Shown here: positions 47,786 to 61,290 of the stretch, in pieces
How the letters are laid out: each line of letters opens with the position of its first letter
How positions within the stretch are numbered: position 1 is the stretch's first letter
Assembly: GCA_015501585.1 (NCBI GenBank)
Contig: JADNRY010000145.1
Span: 95,188 to 159,187, forward strand
Origin: Rhodocollybia butyracea
Taxonomy: Eukaryota; Basidiomycota; Agaricomycetes; Agaricales; Omphalotaceae
Direction: 5' to 3'
DNA length: 64,000 bases
Program-made: the position numbers and the translations under genes
Notes under the pieces: generated by a model
Told to the model about the DNA's origin: nothing
Database searches by the model: none
What the model saw: the letters and a program-made list of their open reading frames with translations, nothing else

Positions 47786-48037
47786 GTTGATAAGGTTCTA
47801 GAAAAAGTAGAGTGACAGTCAGTGACGTGCTTCCACAAGTTATGAACTCAGATCATAACAACAAAGTTGGAACCCAATGACAAGTGTTTTCAGTGTTGAT
47901 TGCATATAATTATCGATCCATTTTCCATCCACTGATCTGATCATTCCAATTTGGACTCAGTCACTTAAGTTGATCGGAACACAAATAGGGTAACTGAATG
48001 CCAAGAATATGCATTCAGTCAATGTTCAGACATGCTT

Positions 48038-48421
48038 GATTCTTGGTTATTGTTACAGGAAAATATCTACAGTATTTATACTACAGAATATAATAAACCC
48101 TATAACAATGTATGAGTCTACTTGAGTCGTACTGCTAAACATAGTGCATATACATGTGCATAATGTACCCTAGAAGATGGAGTCCATATGGTAATGTTCA
48201 TAGGTACTGCAAGGCAGCGTACAAGCTATGTATCATAAGACTAATAGCGAATGGCATAATTGACTACATCTATACGAACCTGCGTAGAGGTTGCGTCTAG
48301 TGTTTGAGGGTGAGTTTCAACATAGCATATATCGACAGTTCATCGATCGCATAGCAAGTGCGTCTAGTCGACTCACATTACTGATTAGATACTACTCATA
48401 AGCGGTAATCTAGTTTCAACA
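48038..48421 (-). repeat. Copia 5' LTR (element on minus strand)
   Basis: It is the partner of 42042-42423, nearly identical. No matching target duplication is found outside the two LTRs (AGTAG versus GCATC), so the termini may have recombined. Confidence 0.9.
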
Positions 48422-49142
48422 GCATCACTAGTAGTCAAGCTTCAAGTCCTAGTCAAGGGCCAGAAAGTTGCCTTGTTCTTGATGTCGCATCTTACTTACT
48501 TGTTAGTGAACAAAAAGTCACGACTACCAGTGGTTCTCTTGGAGCTGATAATCTATCTAGTTGATTTGTGATGACAACAATGTTTTGGTGAACTGTAATC
48601 CTGACAGGGAAACACATCTGGTGAAGAGTCTGGGCAAGGGTATGAGAGCTGGTAGTATCACACTCAAAGTCCATTCAGAGAATTGGTAAGTCCTGTTTGC
48701 TTTGTCTGATTCCTTTGACATTGTATTCACTGTACCATTTTTGCTTCCTTTGTCATCCTCATTCATATGCTTCCTTCCCTTTTGGAAAAAGTAAGGCATT
48801 CCTTTCAACCTGACTTTCCTCAGATGCTCCGAGGGTGAAAGCTAAAGTCTCATCCGTCCTTGTACAGATCCAACATTTCCGACAAGGTAAAAACATCTCC
48901 AAGTTCCACCTACACTGTTACACCACTGCACCAACATGCACATGCCCACCTCGAGAACCATAGTTATACATCCAATGCACCCAACACACCGCATTTGCTT
49001 TATCTTATATTTTATCTTATATAAAGCATTGATGAATTACAAATCTGTTATGAGTCTGTGCCCCACCAGCTACTGAACATGGAACAAGGTAACTATATTC
49101 TAGTTAAGAGGAAAGAGATGTGTAAGATTCAGTGGGTATAAA
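48422..49142. other. 3' flank of NACHT-WD40 copy B
   Basis: From 48695 it parallels 18995-19441. There is no supported gene. Confidence 0.6.
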
Positions 49143-52100
49143 CTAGTCTGTGGACCAGCACTCTGCCCAGTTATGCCCAAAAACAGCATTTTTGAAAGAA
49201 ACATGATTATAACCTTCAATGGAAATAACAAATAAAGTCTCATCAGCCACTAGATTGTTCCGGTACTGCTCAGGAATCCAAAAAATACAATTGTAGACAG
49301 CAGTAAAATGAATCCACCCATCTTGGTTTAATCTCCACAACAAAACTAGAAGATGATGGGTAAATAAAAAAACATTATAGAAGAGGAGAAGGCGCATACA
49401 GTGAGAAGATAAAGATGGAGAGTTTATGTGGCCCTGGAATGGCTTATCAATGGTGAGGATGGTTTGAGCATTCTGGGATCTCATTGTCTTGTTGGATGGT
49501 CCAGAATTGAAAACAGGAGAGAATGGCACAGACAAGACTGAATCAGTATGACCCTGGAATGGCTCACCAATGGCCTCTCCAGTTTGAGCATTCCACAATC
49601 TTATTGTCTTATCATCAGATCCAGAAACAATTCTTTCTCCATCAGGGGAGAATGCCACAGACCAGACTGAATAAGTATGACCCTGGAATGGCTCACTAAT
49701 GGCTTCTCCAGTTTGAGGATTCCACAACCTTATTGTATGGTCATCAGATCCAGAAACAATTCTTTCTCCATCAGCAGAGAATGCCACAGACAAGACTGAA
49801 TCGGTATGGCCCTGGAATGGCCCACCAATGGCCTCTCCAGTTTGAGCATTCCACAATCTTATTGTCTTGTCATCAGATCCAGAAACAATTCTTTCTCCAT
49901 CAGGAGAGAATGCCACAGACAAGATGTGATTAGTATGGCCCTGGAATGGCTCACTAATGGCTTCTCCAGTTTGAGGATTCCACAACCTTATTGTATGGTC
50001 ATCAGATCCAGAAACAATTCTTTCTCCATCAGGAGAGAATGCCACAGACAAGACTGAATCGGTATGGCCCTGGAATGGCCCACCAATGGCCTCTCCAGTT
50101 TGAGCATTCCACAATCTTATTGTCTTGTCATCAGATCCAGAAACAATTCTTTCTCCATCAGGAGAGAATGCCACAGACCAGACTGAATAAGTATGACCCT
50201 GGAATGGCTCACTAATGGCTTCTCCAGTTTGAGGATTCCACAACCTTATTGTATGGTCATCAGATCCAGAAACAATTCTTTCTCCATCAGGAGAGAATGC
50301 CACAGACAAGACTGAATCGGTATGGCCCTGGAATGGCCCACCAATGGCCTCTCCAGTTTGAGCATTCCACAATCTTATTGTCTTGTCATCAGATCCAGAA
50401 ACAATTCTTTCTCCATCAGGAGAGAATGCCACAGACAAGATGTGATTAGTATGGCCCTGGAATGGCTCACCAATGGCCTCTCCAGTTTGAGCATTCCACA
50501 ATCTTATTGTCTTGTCAGCTGATCCAGAAACAATTCTTTCTGCATCAGGAGAGAATGCCACAGACATGACTGTACCACTATGGCCCTGGAATGGCTCACC
50601 AATGGCCTCTCCAGTTTGAGCATTCCACAATCTTATTGTCTTGTCAGATGATCCAGAAACAATTCTTTCTCCATCAGGAGAGAATGCCACAGACAAGACT
50701 GGATCAGTATGGCCCTGGAATGGCTCACCAATGGCCTTTCCAGTTTGAGCATTCCACAATCTTATTGTCTTGTCAGATGATCCAGAAACAATTCTTTCTC
50801 CATCAGGAGAGAATCCCACAGACCAGACTGAATAAGTATGACCCTGGAATGGCTCACTAATGGCTTCTCCAGTTTGAGCATTCCACAATCTTATTGTCTT
50901 GTCAGATGATCCAGAAACAATTCTTTCTCCATCAGGAGAGAATGCCACAGACAAGACTGTATCAGTATGGCCCTGGAATGGCTCACCAATGGCCTCTCCA
51001 GTTTGAGCATTCCATAATCTTATTGTGTTGTCAGATGATCCACAAACAATTCTTTCTCCATCAGGAGAGAATGCCACAGACATGACTGAATCAGTATGGC
51101 CCTGGAATGGCTCACCAATGGCCTCTCCAGTTTGAGCATTCCACAATCTTATTGTCTTGTCAGATGATCCAGAAACAATTCTTTCTCCATCAGGAGAGAA
51201 TGCCACAGACAAGACTGTATCAGTATGGCCCTGGAATGGCTCACCAATGGCCTCTCCAGTTTGAGCATTCCATAATCTTATTGTGTTGTCAGATGATCCA
51301 CAAACAATTCTTTCTCCATCAGGAGAGAATGCCACAGACATGACTGAATCAGTATGGCCCTGGAATGGCTCACCAATGGCCTCTCCAGTTTGAGCATTCC
51401 ACAATCTTATTGTCTTGTCAGATGATCCAGAAACAATTCTTTCTCCATCAGGAGAGAATCCCACAGAGAAGACTGAATCAGTATGGCCCTGGAATGGCTC
51501 ACCAATGGCCTCTCCAGTTTGAGCATTCCACAATCTTATTGTCTTATCATCAGATCCAGAAACAATTCTTTCTCCATCAGGGGAGAATGCCACAGACCAG
51601 ACTAAATCAGTATGGCCCTGGAATGGCTCACCAATGGCCTCACCAGTTTGAGCATTCCACAATCTTATTGTCTGGCCAGATGAGAAAGCAATTATTCTTC
51701 CATTTGATGAAATGCTGACTGCCGATACCCCTGACTCTGTCATCCACTTTCCCACCTGTGGGCTTCCTGTTTTACTTTTTACTTTAAGGGTCCTTTTTAA
51801 TCTTCCTAATATTCTCAATTTATCAACCCAGAATGGAAGGATGCTCAAATACAAGTGTGGTGTCATGCCATTGACACTACTCAATGTAAAAGTTTCCACC
51901 ATTTCCTTGATTCTGCTTATATCTTTAACAACATCTTTGAAAGCTCTCTTCTGCAATGAATATCCTGTTAATTGCAAAATCTGGATACATATTTCCATGT
52001 TCCTTTTCTCCTGATATTCTCCATTTTTAGTGGCCCCAAGCAAACTCATTACTTCAATCCAATAGATTACTTTTTCTTTCAAAAAGCTTTTCAGCAGATT

Positions 52101-53866
52101 TTCAAGTACTGTATCATTCAGCAATGATTGCACTAGATGATACCCCCAATATCTACAGCAATAATGCAGAGTGTCATCAATTGCATCTGCAATTTTATTT
52201 TGAATGTTGGGAACATCTTTATCAGGGATAAATGATGATGGCAAGTCAGCCATATTGAACCTCAGGTTTTGCATAACTGTGAAACATGCATCACTCAGCA
52301 ACATGTGGTGCAGCGTTGCATTACAGTAGAGCTCCTTAGCACGGCTCTGACTTGATATATAGTCTGCAAAGGAGGCATGAAAGATGTAGATAGCCTCATC
52401 CTGCTCAGCTATATAAAGGACTGATTCCAAGTTTGAGATAGTCTCATTTACAAGTTCCACCTCGCAATCCAGTAATTTGGCAATTACTTTACAAGGGACT
52501 GGTTGTCCAATCATGATTGCTGTGTGCAATACTCTCAGATACAGTACATGCAAATCATATGAAACTTCATCTGAACTTGGAATAGCATTACTGACAACAG
52601 CATCATATAGCTCATCAAGACCCTTGGTCTGACTTGGATCTGGGGATTTTGCTAGAGTCAGAGCCCATGCTAATCTTTGTTTAACCAGTCCTGGTCTGGC
52701 AGTGATCCATTTTACCATTGTTGCAGCATAAATGAATAATTTGCCAGATCTTTTAGCTAATGCCCTGATATTGTTTTCTGAAATAATTGGTATCTTTTCA
52801 AGTTTTTCTTGGAGGAATATGATGATGTCACTCTCTACCACATCCATCTCTACATTATGCAAGAAAAATCTTGCAATCTGCAAGTTCTGAAGTGGAGTAG
52901 TGAAGTATTCAGAGACATTTTTCTCTGGTCTGCTGGTCAAGAAGAATTTCAACCCAGGCAGAGAAGCTCTTGAAATAGCTGAGATAAGGGCTTCCAAAAC
53001 AACATTGACTCCAGGGCACTCATCCAATGCATCAACAACCACAACAGGCCATGACATGTCTGACCTGACAACTTTCTTCCATGGCTTCAAAATCAAATCA
53101 ATCTGCATTTTTGGAGATTTTGTGGCCAGGTCTGGATTCTCCTTCAGCTCTTCTTTCAGAGCTTGATCAAAAACAGGGGAGAACCGTGATAGCTGATATG
53201 CAATGGTTGGAATGATCCTTTGATACTTGCTACAGCTTGGAATCTGTCTGGAACAGAAGAATGTTCCTGCCAGTAGCTGCCTTTCTGCAAGCATCTCACA
53301 GACTGATTTTGCAATAGTACTTTTTCCCGTTCCAGCCATTCCACAGAGCCAGTACCCTTGGGCACCCATGCCTTGTGGTTGGTCAATCCATTCCCCAATT
53401 TTTCTCAAAATCTCCACTCGAGTACCTAGAGTGCAAGAAGATTTAGCATGCTCTATACCATTGTCTGCATCATAAAATGCTTCCGCAGAGTATTGTAGCT
53501 TGCTCATAAGCATTTCCTGGATACTGTTCAATCATGCATTCTGTGAAGAATGAGTATATGTACCTTGTAGCCTTCACTTTCATTTTCTGCAACATTGTAT
53601 GTTAATAGCAGGACGGCAAGCAACCAGCAGAGTTGCTTACTGTAGTAGTCTCCATGAATGTTCAGGAACTGGCCTCCAGTAAGTTGAAAGTTGTGAGCTT
53701 GATAAAACATTGATTGCGCAGCGGTGTCGGTAGTATTCGGAGTATTATCCTTGGCTGTATGATCTTGATGAAACATCGATTGAGCAGCAGTATCGGTATG
53801 CTTGTTCCGGCCTGACAACCGCCCCAAAAACTTTCTGACACCAGTCTTTTTGGGATTATCAGACAT
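49143..53866 (-). CDS. NACHT-WD40 STAND (NLR-like) protein, copy B, intact
   Basis: Seen: exon 1 starts at 53866 (MSDNPKKTGVRKFLGRLSGR) with a doubled DTAAQSMFHQ/DTAAQSMFYQ motif and NFQLTGGQFLNIHGDYYS, ending near 53641. A mini-exon may lie at 53564-53586. The main exon (to 49143, about 1460 codons) has a P-loop CGMAGTGKST, Walker B VVVVDALDEC, FFLTSRPE, a helical region, 17 full 43-residue WD40 units plus a degenerate one, and a C-terminal DGWIHF ... FWIPEQYRN domain. Known: STAND NTPases switch on ligand binding to the repeats, and fungal NWD proteins act in non-self recognition and cell death. The WD units are near-identical DNA (129-bp period), with changes clustered after GHT and around GSxDxT, the ligand-facing positions. 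The splice between mini-exon and main exon is not fully resolved in phase. Confidence 0.85.
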
Positions 53867-56559
53867 GTTATCCAGAGTTTATCTCGAAAGGAATATAATG
53901 AGTTTCGGAACAAGCTACACAGTCAAAACTCGAGTGTACCTCGAATGTCGAAGCAAGGCAAGGCAAGGCAAAAGGCGGGATCAGGAAGGGAATGATTTAA
54001 TGAGACCCCTCTTTATATGCCAAGATCGGATTGATCTCATGACCATCCATTGATATCGATTTAGTGTGCACCTGTCTTCCTACAATTTACTTCCATCACG
54101 TTCTCCATTTAGTCCAGTTACTAAGTATCCGATGCCCACTCTATCTCCGGCGCCTTCAGGGCTCATTTTTGCACTAGCAAAGCAAACTATGTAGCGCGCA
54201 CGGATGAAGGAAGAGGTGCAGGTGTTGAGTTTGGCTCAGCCGCAGGCACGGGCGGATTCACTGAGTGGGGTCGATATGAGCGAAAGCAGACAGATTAATC
54301 GTCAGAATGATAGATCATTGAGTGATTCACCTCATGATCATACTAAAGTCGGTAACTAACTATATATAGCGCCCGCTTTGAGTTGATTCCCTTCGTCTCG
54401 TTCCTTGCCTCTATTACCCTTGCTGCTGTTCATCGTCCGCCATGTTTGCGACAGGTTTTGCAAAGAGCACATACAAGCTATTTTTATTCAGCATCCACCG
54501 AATAATCCCCATAATCCTCATATCGCTTGATATCGATCAGGGCTAAGTCGCGTATCTAAACGAAACGGAAATTTTAGACAGATGTATCTCGTACTGAACA
54601 TACTACATATGTAACAATGATAGTAAGCTACGGTATGGAATGCAACGAATAGATGAGTACGAAACTAATAAACCGCTTTGCTAAAACCATCGCCGAACTG
54701 AGTCTTCCTCAAGTTCGTTTACTTTCGTCTCACCATCCTCGTTGCCACCCGATTATACGCCTGCGCCTCTCCGCAGAGAAGCAAAACATCTATGCACCGT
54801 CATGCCCATCAATTCACTTGTTCCGCTTATAGCCTCCCGGACCATCTTAATCCTTCGAGAACTCATGCCTTGTACCTCCAGTAGCATCTTGTGCTCCCGT
54901 CGTTCGTCAATCGGTGTACTTGACATCCTGCGGTCACCATTTGTCCTGTTCCAATCGAAAGCAAGTAAGACGTGAGTGGCATGCGCTGGTTCATTTGCAG
55001 CAAAGGGTACCTACGGGGCATAGGAGGAGCTTGTTTCTGCTATACAGATCCGGAAAAGATCGGGGTGCGTAGTGAGCTGCACTCCTATGATGACCACGAG
55101 AGAGGGATTCGAGAGGTCTTCAGTAGTAGGAACAGAAGACAACCTACAGAAGGAAACGTGATTAGTGCTCGCCCTGCTATTTACAGTAATAGAACGAGAA
55201 TGATAGAGAGTGCAGAAAACAGTGATAGCAAAAGAAAGTGAAGGAAGCACGGGACAGTGACGAATGTAGATGATACCAGATGTAGCAAAAGCGCAAACGA
55301 GGAACGGAGCGCGAGACCCGAACGTGCTCGTGAACGTTTGAACGCCAACACCATCAAATGAATGGGCCGAAAGTGGAATAAACAAAGAAAAAAGCAAAAC
55401 AAGCGAAATTAGAGCTTACTAGACTTGTGTCGTTGCCTGCCCGTTGCACGCCTCCGAACTAGAGAATTTCTCGAGGTGTACCCACTTCCGAGACTTCCCT
55501 AGATGCCGTCGAAATTGGATTCGTGATGGCAGCTGCTTGTAGCTCGAGAAAAAATGGGCTAGGAGGAGCTTTGGTTTACCGAAGCTTTGAGTGTTACGAG
55601 ATTGAGGGACGGATTGAGAGGCTTTCAGCAGTAGCAACGGAAGGCGATCTATCGAAGGAGGCGTAGTTCGTATTTACATTGATATTCACAGCCGTAACTG
55701 TAGAAAGAGAATGATAATAGCGGAAAATAGCGATAGTAAAAGAAACGAAGGAAACCCAGTGAGGAATGCAAGCGTAAAATGAACATTGATAACGGATGAT
55801 CAATGAATTGAAAGCGCAAGCGAGGAACGGAAGTGAGGGACTCAGACGTGGTACAATGAAAGCCGAAAATGAGAGCAAGAACGATCGAATACCGAAAAAA
55901 AGCAAAGCAAGTGGAAGTGGAACTTACTGGACTCGTCGTTGTTGCCTCTTTCACACCTCCATAACGAAATTTTCGCTACCTTTCTCCAGGTCCTTCCAGC
56001 GCTTCCTGCATATGCATAAGCACCAGCCTCTGATTTGCACTGACTTTCAAGGCATCCCAAGAGGCAACAGAACACACCAGAATCGGAATCATGGTGTGAC
56101 CCCGCTTGGTAATCCACTCCGTAGCTTTGGAAGGAGTGCCAGTGTACGTTGCAAGCGTGACTGTGGTTCTCGAGATAGGCAGCGTGCGGTGTATTGTCTA
56201 GCGGGCAGAAGAGGTGCTGAGCTTGTCGTCGGGAAAATTGGGTCTGTGCCTTGAAGCTTGAGGCCCAGTGAAAACCCGGGCATCCAGGGTCAAGCCAAAT
56301 CGAGCGAGATCATTCTCACGTCTAGCTGTATCGGGCCATATCAGCCGTATCTTTTCAACCGCTACTTCTTTGCTACTTCGACGTCTTTCACCGAGTCCCG
56401 ACAACTTTTCCAAGCTATATCGAGCCATCTCGGGCTAAACGGGCCAGCACACGTCTAGTTAATTATGTTGAATTCAATAAACTCTTTTCACTTGAACTTG
56501 TCGTGAATTTTGCAGCATTTTTGCTCAACTCTCGTCTACTGCATAGCTTCTAGCCTCTC
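53867..56559. other. 5' flank of NACHT-WD40 copy B up to Tnp2 copy B
   Basis: It is the duplicate of 23755-25679 and 28127-28968, lacking the 2.45 kb found in copy A. The same weak minus-strand exon-like pieces occur (for example 55840-56120 and 56200-56400). No gene can be named. Confidence 0.5.
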
Positions 56560-59289
56560 ATGGCAAAAGGAAAAGAGAGACAATACTACTGTGACTGCCC
56601 AAGGTACTGTAAATTTGTTACACCAGTTTCAAAGACAACATACTACGAACATGCCCCATTCCGAGACGGTAGTTCAACGGCACCAGGACCTTCACGAAAG
56701 CGCCACGCAGATGATACAGGATATTTGGGTCGAGGAAAACACTCTAAAGTAACGGAAGAACAAAGAATAGATGAGTTTCAGGTGAGTTTCTGACTAGTTT
56801 GTACCGTATTGTCACTAATTGCATTATAACTCTCTTACTTCTTAGAATCAGACTTGTAATGACAGCCCACCGCCTCGTGAAGATGAATTCCGCCAACAGA
56901 CTCCAGCGGATCGTGAAGACGAATTCCGTCAACAGACTCCGCCGCGTCAGGAAGATGAATTCGAGCCGCAGACTCCACTACACCGTGAAGATGAATTTCG
57001 TGAGCGAACTCCCGAAGACGAGTTTCGTGGACAACATCCACCACTTCATAACGAAGAACAGATGCGATGTGTCCCCGAAATACCGCCTATGCCTTTGCAC
57101 GAGACTGTTGAAGATATCAGGATTGCTCAGCAGTATATCAACACCCTACGTGCTGCATCGCTCAAAAATGGTGACCTCGATGAAGCTACCCTCGATCTGC
57201 TATCCCATCCTATCCAAGAACCGTTTGTACTTGGAGAAACTGATGATAACAAGGACCTGTTCCTGTCTATGGAGCTATTCCTTGGTCTGATCAACGGATC
57301 GCAGGATGAGTATACTGCTGCAGCTACAGCCTTTAAGCGCAGGTGTCCTGAAGTGAATCCACTGTCGTACGAGCGTGTTCGAAAGCAGGTACTCGAGATT
57401 AGCGGTGTGCGTCCCATCGTAAACGACATGTGTCCAAACTCGTGCATGGCATACACCGGTCCTTTCGCTGAACACAATTCTTGTATAAAATGTGGGGAAT
57501 CTCGGTACTGGCCTGGAACCGAGATACGACGGCAGGAGTTTCATACTCTCCCTATTGCTCCCTACATTCTACCGTGTTCCGAAGACAGCAGAACTTATGG
57601 GATATCTAGGGGAGCGACTCAAGAAACTTTCCGTTCAGGTTAAAGGAGGTCAGCCGATTGAGGAGTTCGATGATATTTGTTGTGGGAACAATGCTCTGAA
57701 AGCTTTTGACGAGGGAAGATTGAAGAAAGATGATGTTGTTCTCATGATCTCGATGGATGGCGCGCAGCTGTACAAAATGAAGGGGTCGGATTGCTGGTTC
57801 TACATGTGGATTCTCGTTGGGCTTTCACCCGATCGGAGGTACAAGAAAAAGTATGCATTCCCTGGTGGTCTTATTCCAGGACCGAACGCTCCAAAAGTAC
57901 ATGAGTCTTTTCTGTTTACTGGTCTTCACCACGTCTCGGCATCTTCTCATATGGAATGCATATTCCAACATACTCCATTACTCGCGACTCTTCATTGTGC
58001 TCGCCACTGCTGATTACCCTGGGATGACTACGTTCACTGGCGGTGTGGGACATACAGGAAAGAACGGTTGCCGTCTTTGGTGTAAACAACCTGGTAGACA
58101 CAAGCCGGGAAGCGGTTGCTACTTTCCTGTGATGTTCAAGCCAGACAACTACGCTGTTGCAGGCTGTGACTTCGAGGATATTGATCCGACAAAAGTCCAC
58201 CCATTAACTCCCAAAGGTATCTTGACGATCTCAATACTGTCCTTGCCTCCCGGAATCCCACCCAGTTCAAGAAGAATCGTAAAGAGACTGGAATATCAAA
58301 GCCTAGTATCTTCCTCGGCCTACATCCCGACACTATCCTTGGTGTTCCGGAAAGTCCACTCGCCTTGACTTTGTCACACAGGCCATACACAACCTGCGAC
58401 ACTCAGCTCCTGAAGTGATGCATGTTGGTCTCGGCATCTGCTACTCCCAGTGGACTATGGAGCGCATGATTGGAATTCTCAAAGATAAATTACATCTTCA
58501 CTCGAATCCTTACGCAAATCTTTCACGCGCATCAGCTACTCAGGCTCAGACCAATGCCTTGAAGGCTCTTATTCCTGAGTTGGACTTCGGACGTTCCGAA
58601 GAGGGTAAAGTTCCCCATGGTGGAGTTGATATTCATGATGGTTATGCTCTTCTCCGAGCAAGGGACAAGATCTCAAGAGACATGACAGACATTGAGAAAG
58701 CAGCACTGGATAAGTACATCCATGACAACTTTGAAGCTGATATAGTTCCGGATGGATGGCAAGTACCACGAGTTGTTTGATGGGCCTGACTACGACTGCC
58801 AACAGGGCAGATAGCTTGCTCAGCTTGGAAAGAGAAGATTAGGGATCCGGCAAACGTGCGGAAGGCACGAAATGTCAAGGTATGTTAAAGTTATGCATAC
58901 TTACCATTTGATTTCTCAGTCTTATTATGGTGCAGGTGGTACCTAACGGAAATCTTGGGTTCACCGAAGTGCAATTCTATTTCATTCTCCCTGTTAGCCA
59001 AACTGAAGATCGTTACCTCGCAATGGTACGTATGCAAGGTAAACCAGATCTAGAGCTACTTCTTCAGTCTTCTAATGCATTGTGGTCATGCACACATGGC
59101 ACGGAGGAATGTATGGCTGTCGTCAATGTTAAAGATAATCAGTCCGTGGTAGCAATGGTCCCACATTCGACAGCAATTCTTGGCGATGAATGGAAGGATC
59201 AAGTTTTTGTAGTAGAAGCACCTGGGCTGGATGTCGCAGAGATGGGCGGTTTCTTTGAGGAGGAGGATCCTGACGATCTTGAAGACTAG
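56560..59289 (+). pseudogene. Tnp2-type (CACTA/EnSpm) transposase, copy B, internally deleted
   Basis: Seen: the same order as copy A from MAKGKERQYYCDCPRYCKF to LDVAEMGGFFEEEDPDD. The two upstream TGA codons of copy A are Cys codons here (HNSCIKCGE, ILPCSEDS). But an extra G near 57602 and a missing C near 58203 shift the frame, and the part corresponding to 30763-33386 of copy A is deleted (58345), removing the DIMH and CDSKYDN region. Both copies share TGA codons in the VPRVV.WA.LRLP stretch (58778, 58787). It is non-functional, but gives the cleaner N-terminal half of the transposase. Confidence 0.85.
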
Positions 59290-59414
59290 CATAAATATAT
59301 AGATGTGCATATATTTACTTTTGACCGAAAACAAAATCGATTAAAGTGCCAAGTAGAATAAGCGCCCAGGCGCCTAACTGTCGTTTTCACTCCGTTCTTT
59401 TGTCCCGAACCACC

Positions 59415-60572
59415 ATGCCCACTGTACCAAGATCCTCACCTATGTCTTCTGGCTATTATTCTGGATACTCTTCTGGCCCAGATAGCCCAGAACTTCATCA
59501 TTCAGCTAAAGAGTCTTCTTCCGACTTTTTCAGTGTAAGTTTTTTCTTGCTTTAGTTGTTAAAAGTATTCATCTATGCGCTCTAGTCTCCACTCTTGGAT
59601 CGTTCAAAGAATACTGCCTCTCGAGAAAACCGAGTTCACCGTAATACAGGGCCTGCCAACTTACAAGAGGATTTTTATCAGCTAAAACACAAACACAAGA
59701 TACTCCAAGATAGTCATAGCGAGTGTCTTATAGCGCTTAAGATATTCAAGTATGTGCTTGAGTTTCCTTCATGTTGCATATTTCACTAAAGACTATACAG
59801 GGAAAACTACGAGAAATGGCTCCAGTCTATCAGGGAATCACCTGCACATACTCCAAATCCGACGACAGCTCTGCTTCATGTACCTTCATTCAACTGTACA
59901 GATTTCCCTGCTACAATCTTGTGGACGCTGGCAGACTACGAGAAAGCAAAATCGGAACGTGGTAACAAAGGAAAAGGTCTCAACTCATATGATGACAAAC
60001 TCTCTTCGAGCTCAGGGCTCTGGTTTTTACAGGATCAATTTGCCAACTACCTGGGTGACAAAGTAATCAACTCCATCCGTGTAGACAGCAAGGCCGTATG
60101 GCAATGTCTAAAGAAGAAATCAAACGGGACACTTGCTGCGAGGTACACTGACATGGACATTGACTCTATCATTGAATTCAACCACTACTTGTGCCATTTA
60201 TATCCTTTCCTTGCGCTCTGCAATAATTACTGGAAGACCCGCCAAATTTGGATCATCGATTATGGGTCGTGGTACAAGAAATGAGAGAAGAAGGAACTCG
60301 AAGAGAAGGTGAAGCAAGAAGGGTTTGTAGAACAGGGCACGCAACGACACAATGTCAATCACAAGCCTCTCCCACCATCTTTAGTCCCGAAAAAGTGTCA
60401 TGCATTCAAGCTTTCTGATGATAGTGTGGCAAAGAAGCTCAAGGATGGTCCAGCCAAATTTGTACCATCCAAACCTATCTCTTCCTTGTTGGCCATCGCT
60501 CCCGCTACCTCTATCTCGTCTGCTATAGATTCTGCGTCAATCGAACATCCACCAATGGCCACGTTCACCTAA
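59415..60572 (+). pseudogene. Accessory gene of the Tnp2 element, copy B, one in-frame TGA
   Basis: By eye it is the same as 34459-35616, including introns and the TGA at 60282-60284 inside YKK.EKKELEEK. The shared stop means it was there before the duplication, or is read around. No function is assigned. Confidence 0.5.
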
Positions 60573-60877
60573 ATGCATCTACATCCAGCATTAAAACAGG
60601 GCATGTTGTCCTAGCAGCAAATATTACTGGTATATGTAGTCAGCTAGCTCACATTTAATGCATTACAGCCCCTCCTAATGCATTAAAACTTCTAAGTGCA
60701 TACACCTATGGTGTAAGGATTCAGTCAAATGCTTATAGCTGGGGTAGCTTCAATAGAACTGGCACAAACTCAAACTGGGATGCCCAGAATAGTCCTTGAG
60801 AGAGATAGAATTGCAGAAAGGTGGAAGACCAAACGTTTGGAAGGTTCCCTGGTGCTTGTAGGCCAGAAGCTGAGGGT
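60573..60877. other. 3' flank of the Tnp2 unit, copy B
   Basis: It matches 35617-35917 with one base lost in a C run. It ends exactly where a CACTA terminus begins. Confidence 0.6.
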
Positions 60878-61290
60878 CACTACGGGAAGGAAAAAACAAT
60901 GAATTTGATTGTCTGAGGCAATCATTTTTTGAAAAAACAATCATTTAGATGTTTTTTTGCCAAACACTCATTTTGATTGTCTTGAGCAAACAATCATTTA
61001 GAATGCCCACAAATTAGGACAATCATTTGGATTGCCTAGTATTGAGGACAATCAAAATGATTGTCTTGAGTAAGCAATCATTTGGAGTGCCCAATTTAGG
61101 ACAATCACTTGGATTGCCTACTATTAAGGACAATCAAAATGATTGTCTTGAGCAAACAATCATTTAGGGTGCCCAACCCAAGACAATCACTGAGATTGTC
61201 TCCTATTAAGGACAATTATTTGGATTGCCTTTGAGCAAACAATCATTTAGAGTGCCAAGAATTAAGACAATTATTTTGACTAATGTCTGA
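60878..61290. mobile_element. Terminus of a CACTA element with subterminal repeats
   Basis: It begins CACTACGGGAAGG, the canonical CACTA end, preceded by GGT. It contains about four units of roughly 84 bp built from CAATCATTTAGAGTGCCC, GACAATCATTTGGATTGCC and the palindrome GACAATCAAAATGATTGTC. No opposite end (CCTTCCCGTAGTG) is visible in the window, so it is a fragment or extends as unknown sequence. Confidence 0.75.

Noticed and set aside
42041..48426. Target-site duplication of the Copia element
   Set aside because: The bases next to the two LTRs do not match, so no duplication can be claimed.
49733..51718. Series of + frames opposite the WD40 array of copy B
   Set aside because: Same repeat artefact as in copy A.
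60985..61270. Regularly spaced repeats that could suggest a CRISPR array
   Set aside because: The units are long, variable and palindromic, lie at a CACTA terminus, and the genome is fungal.
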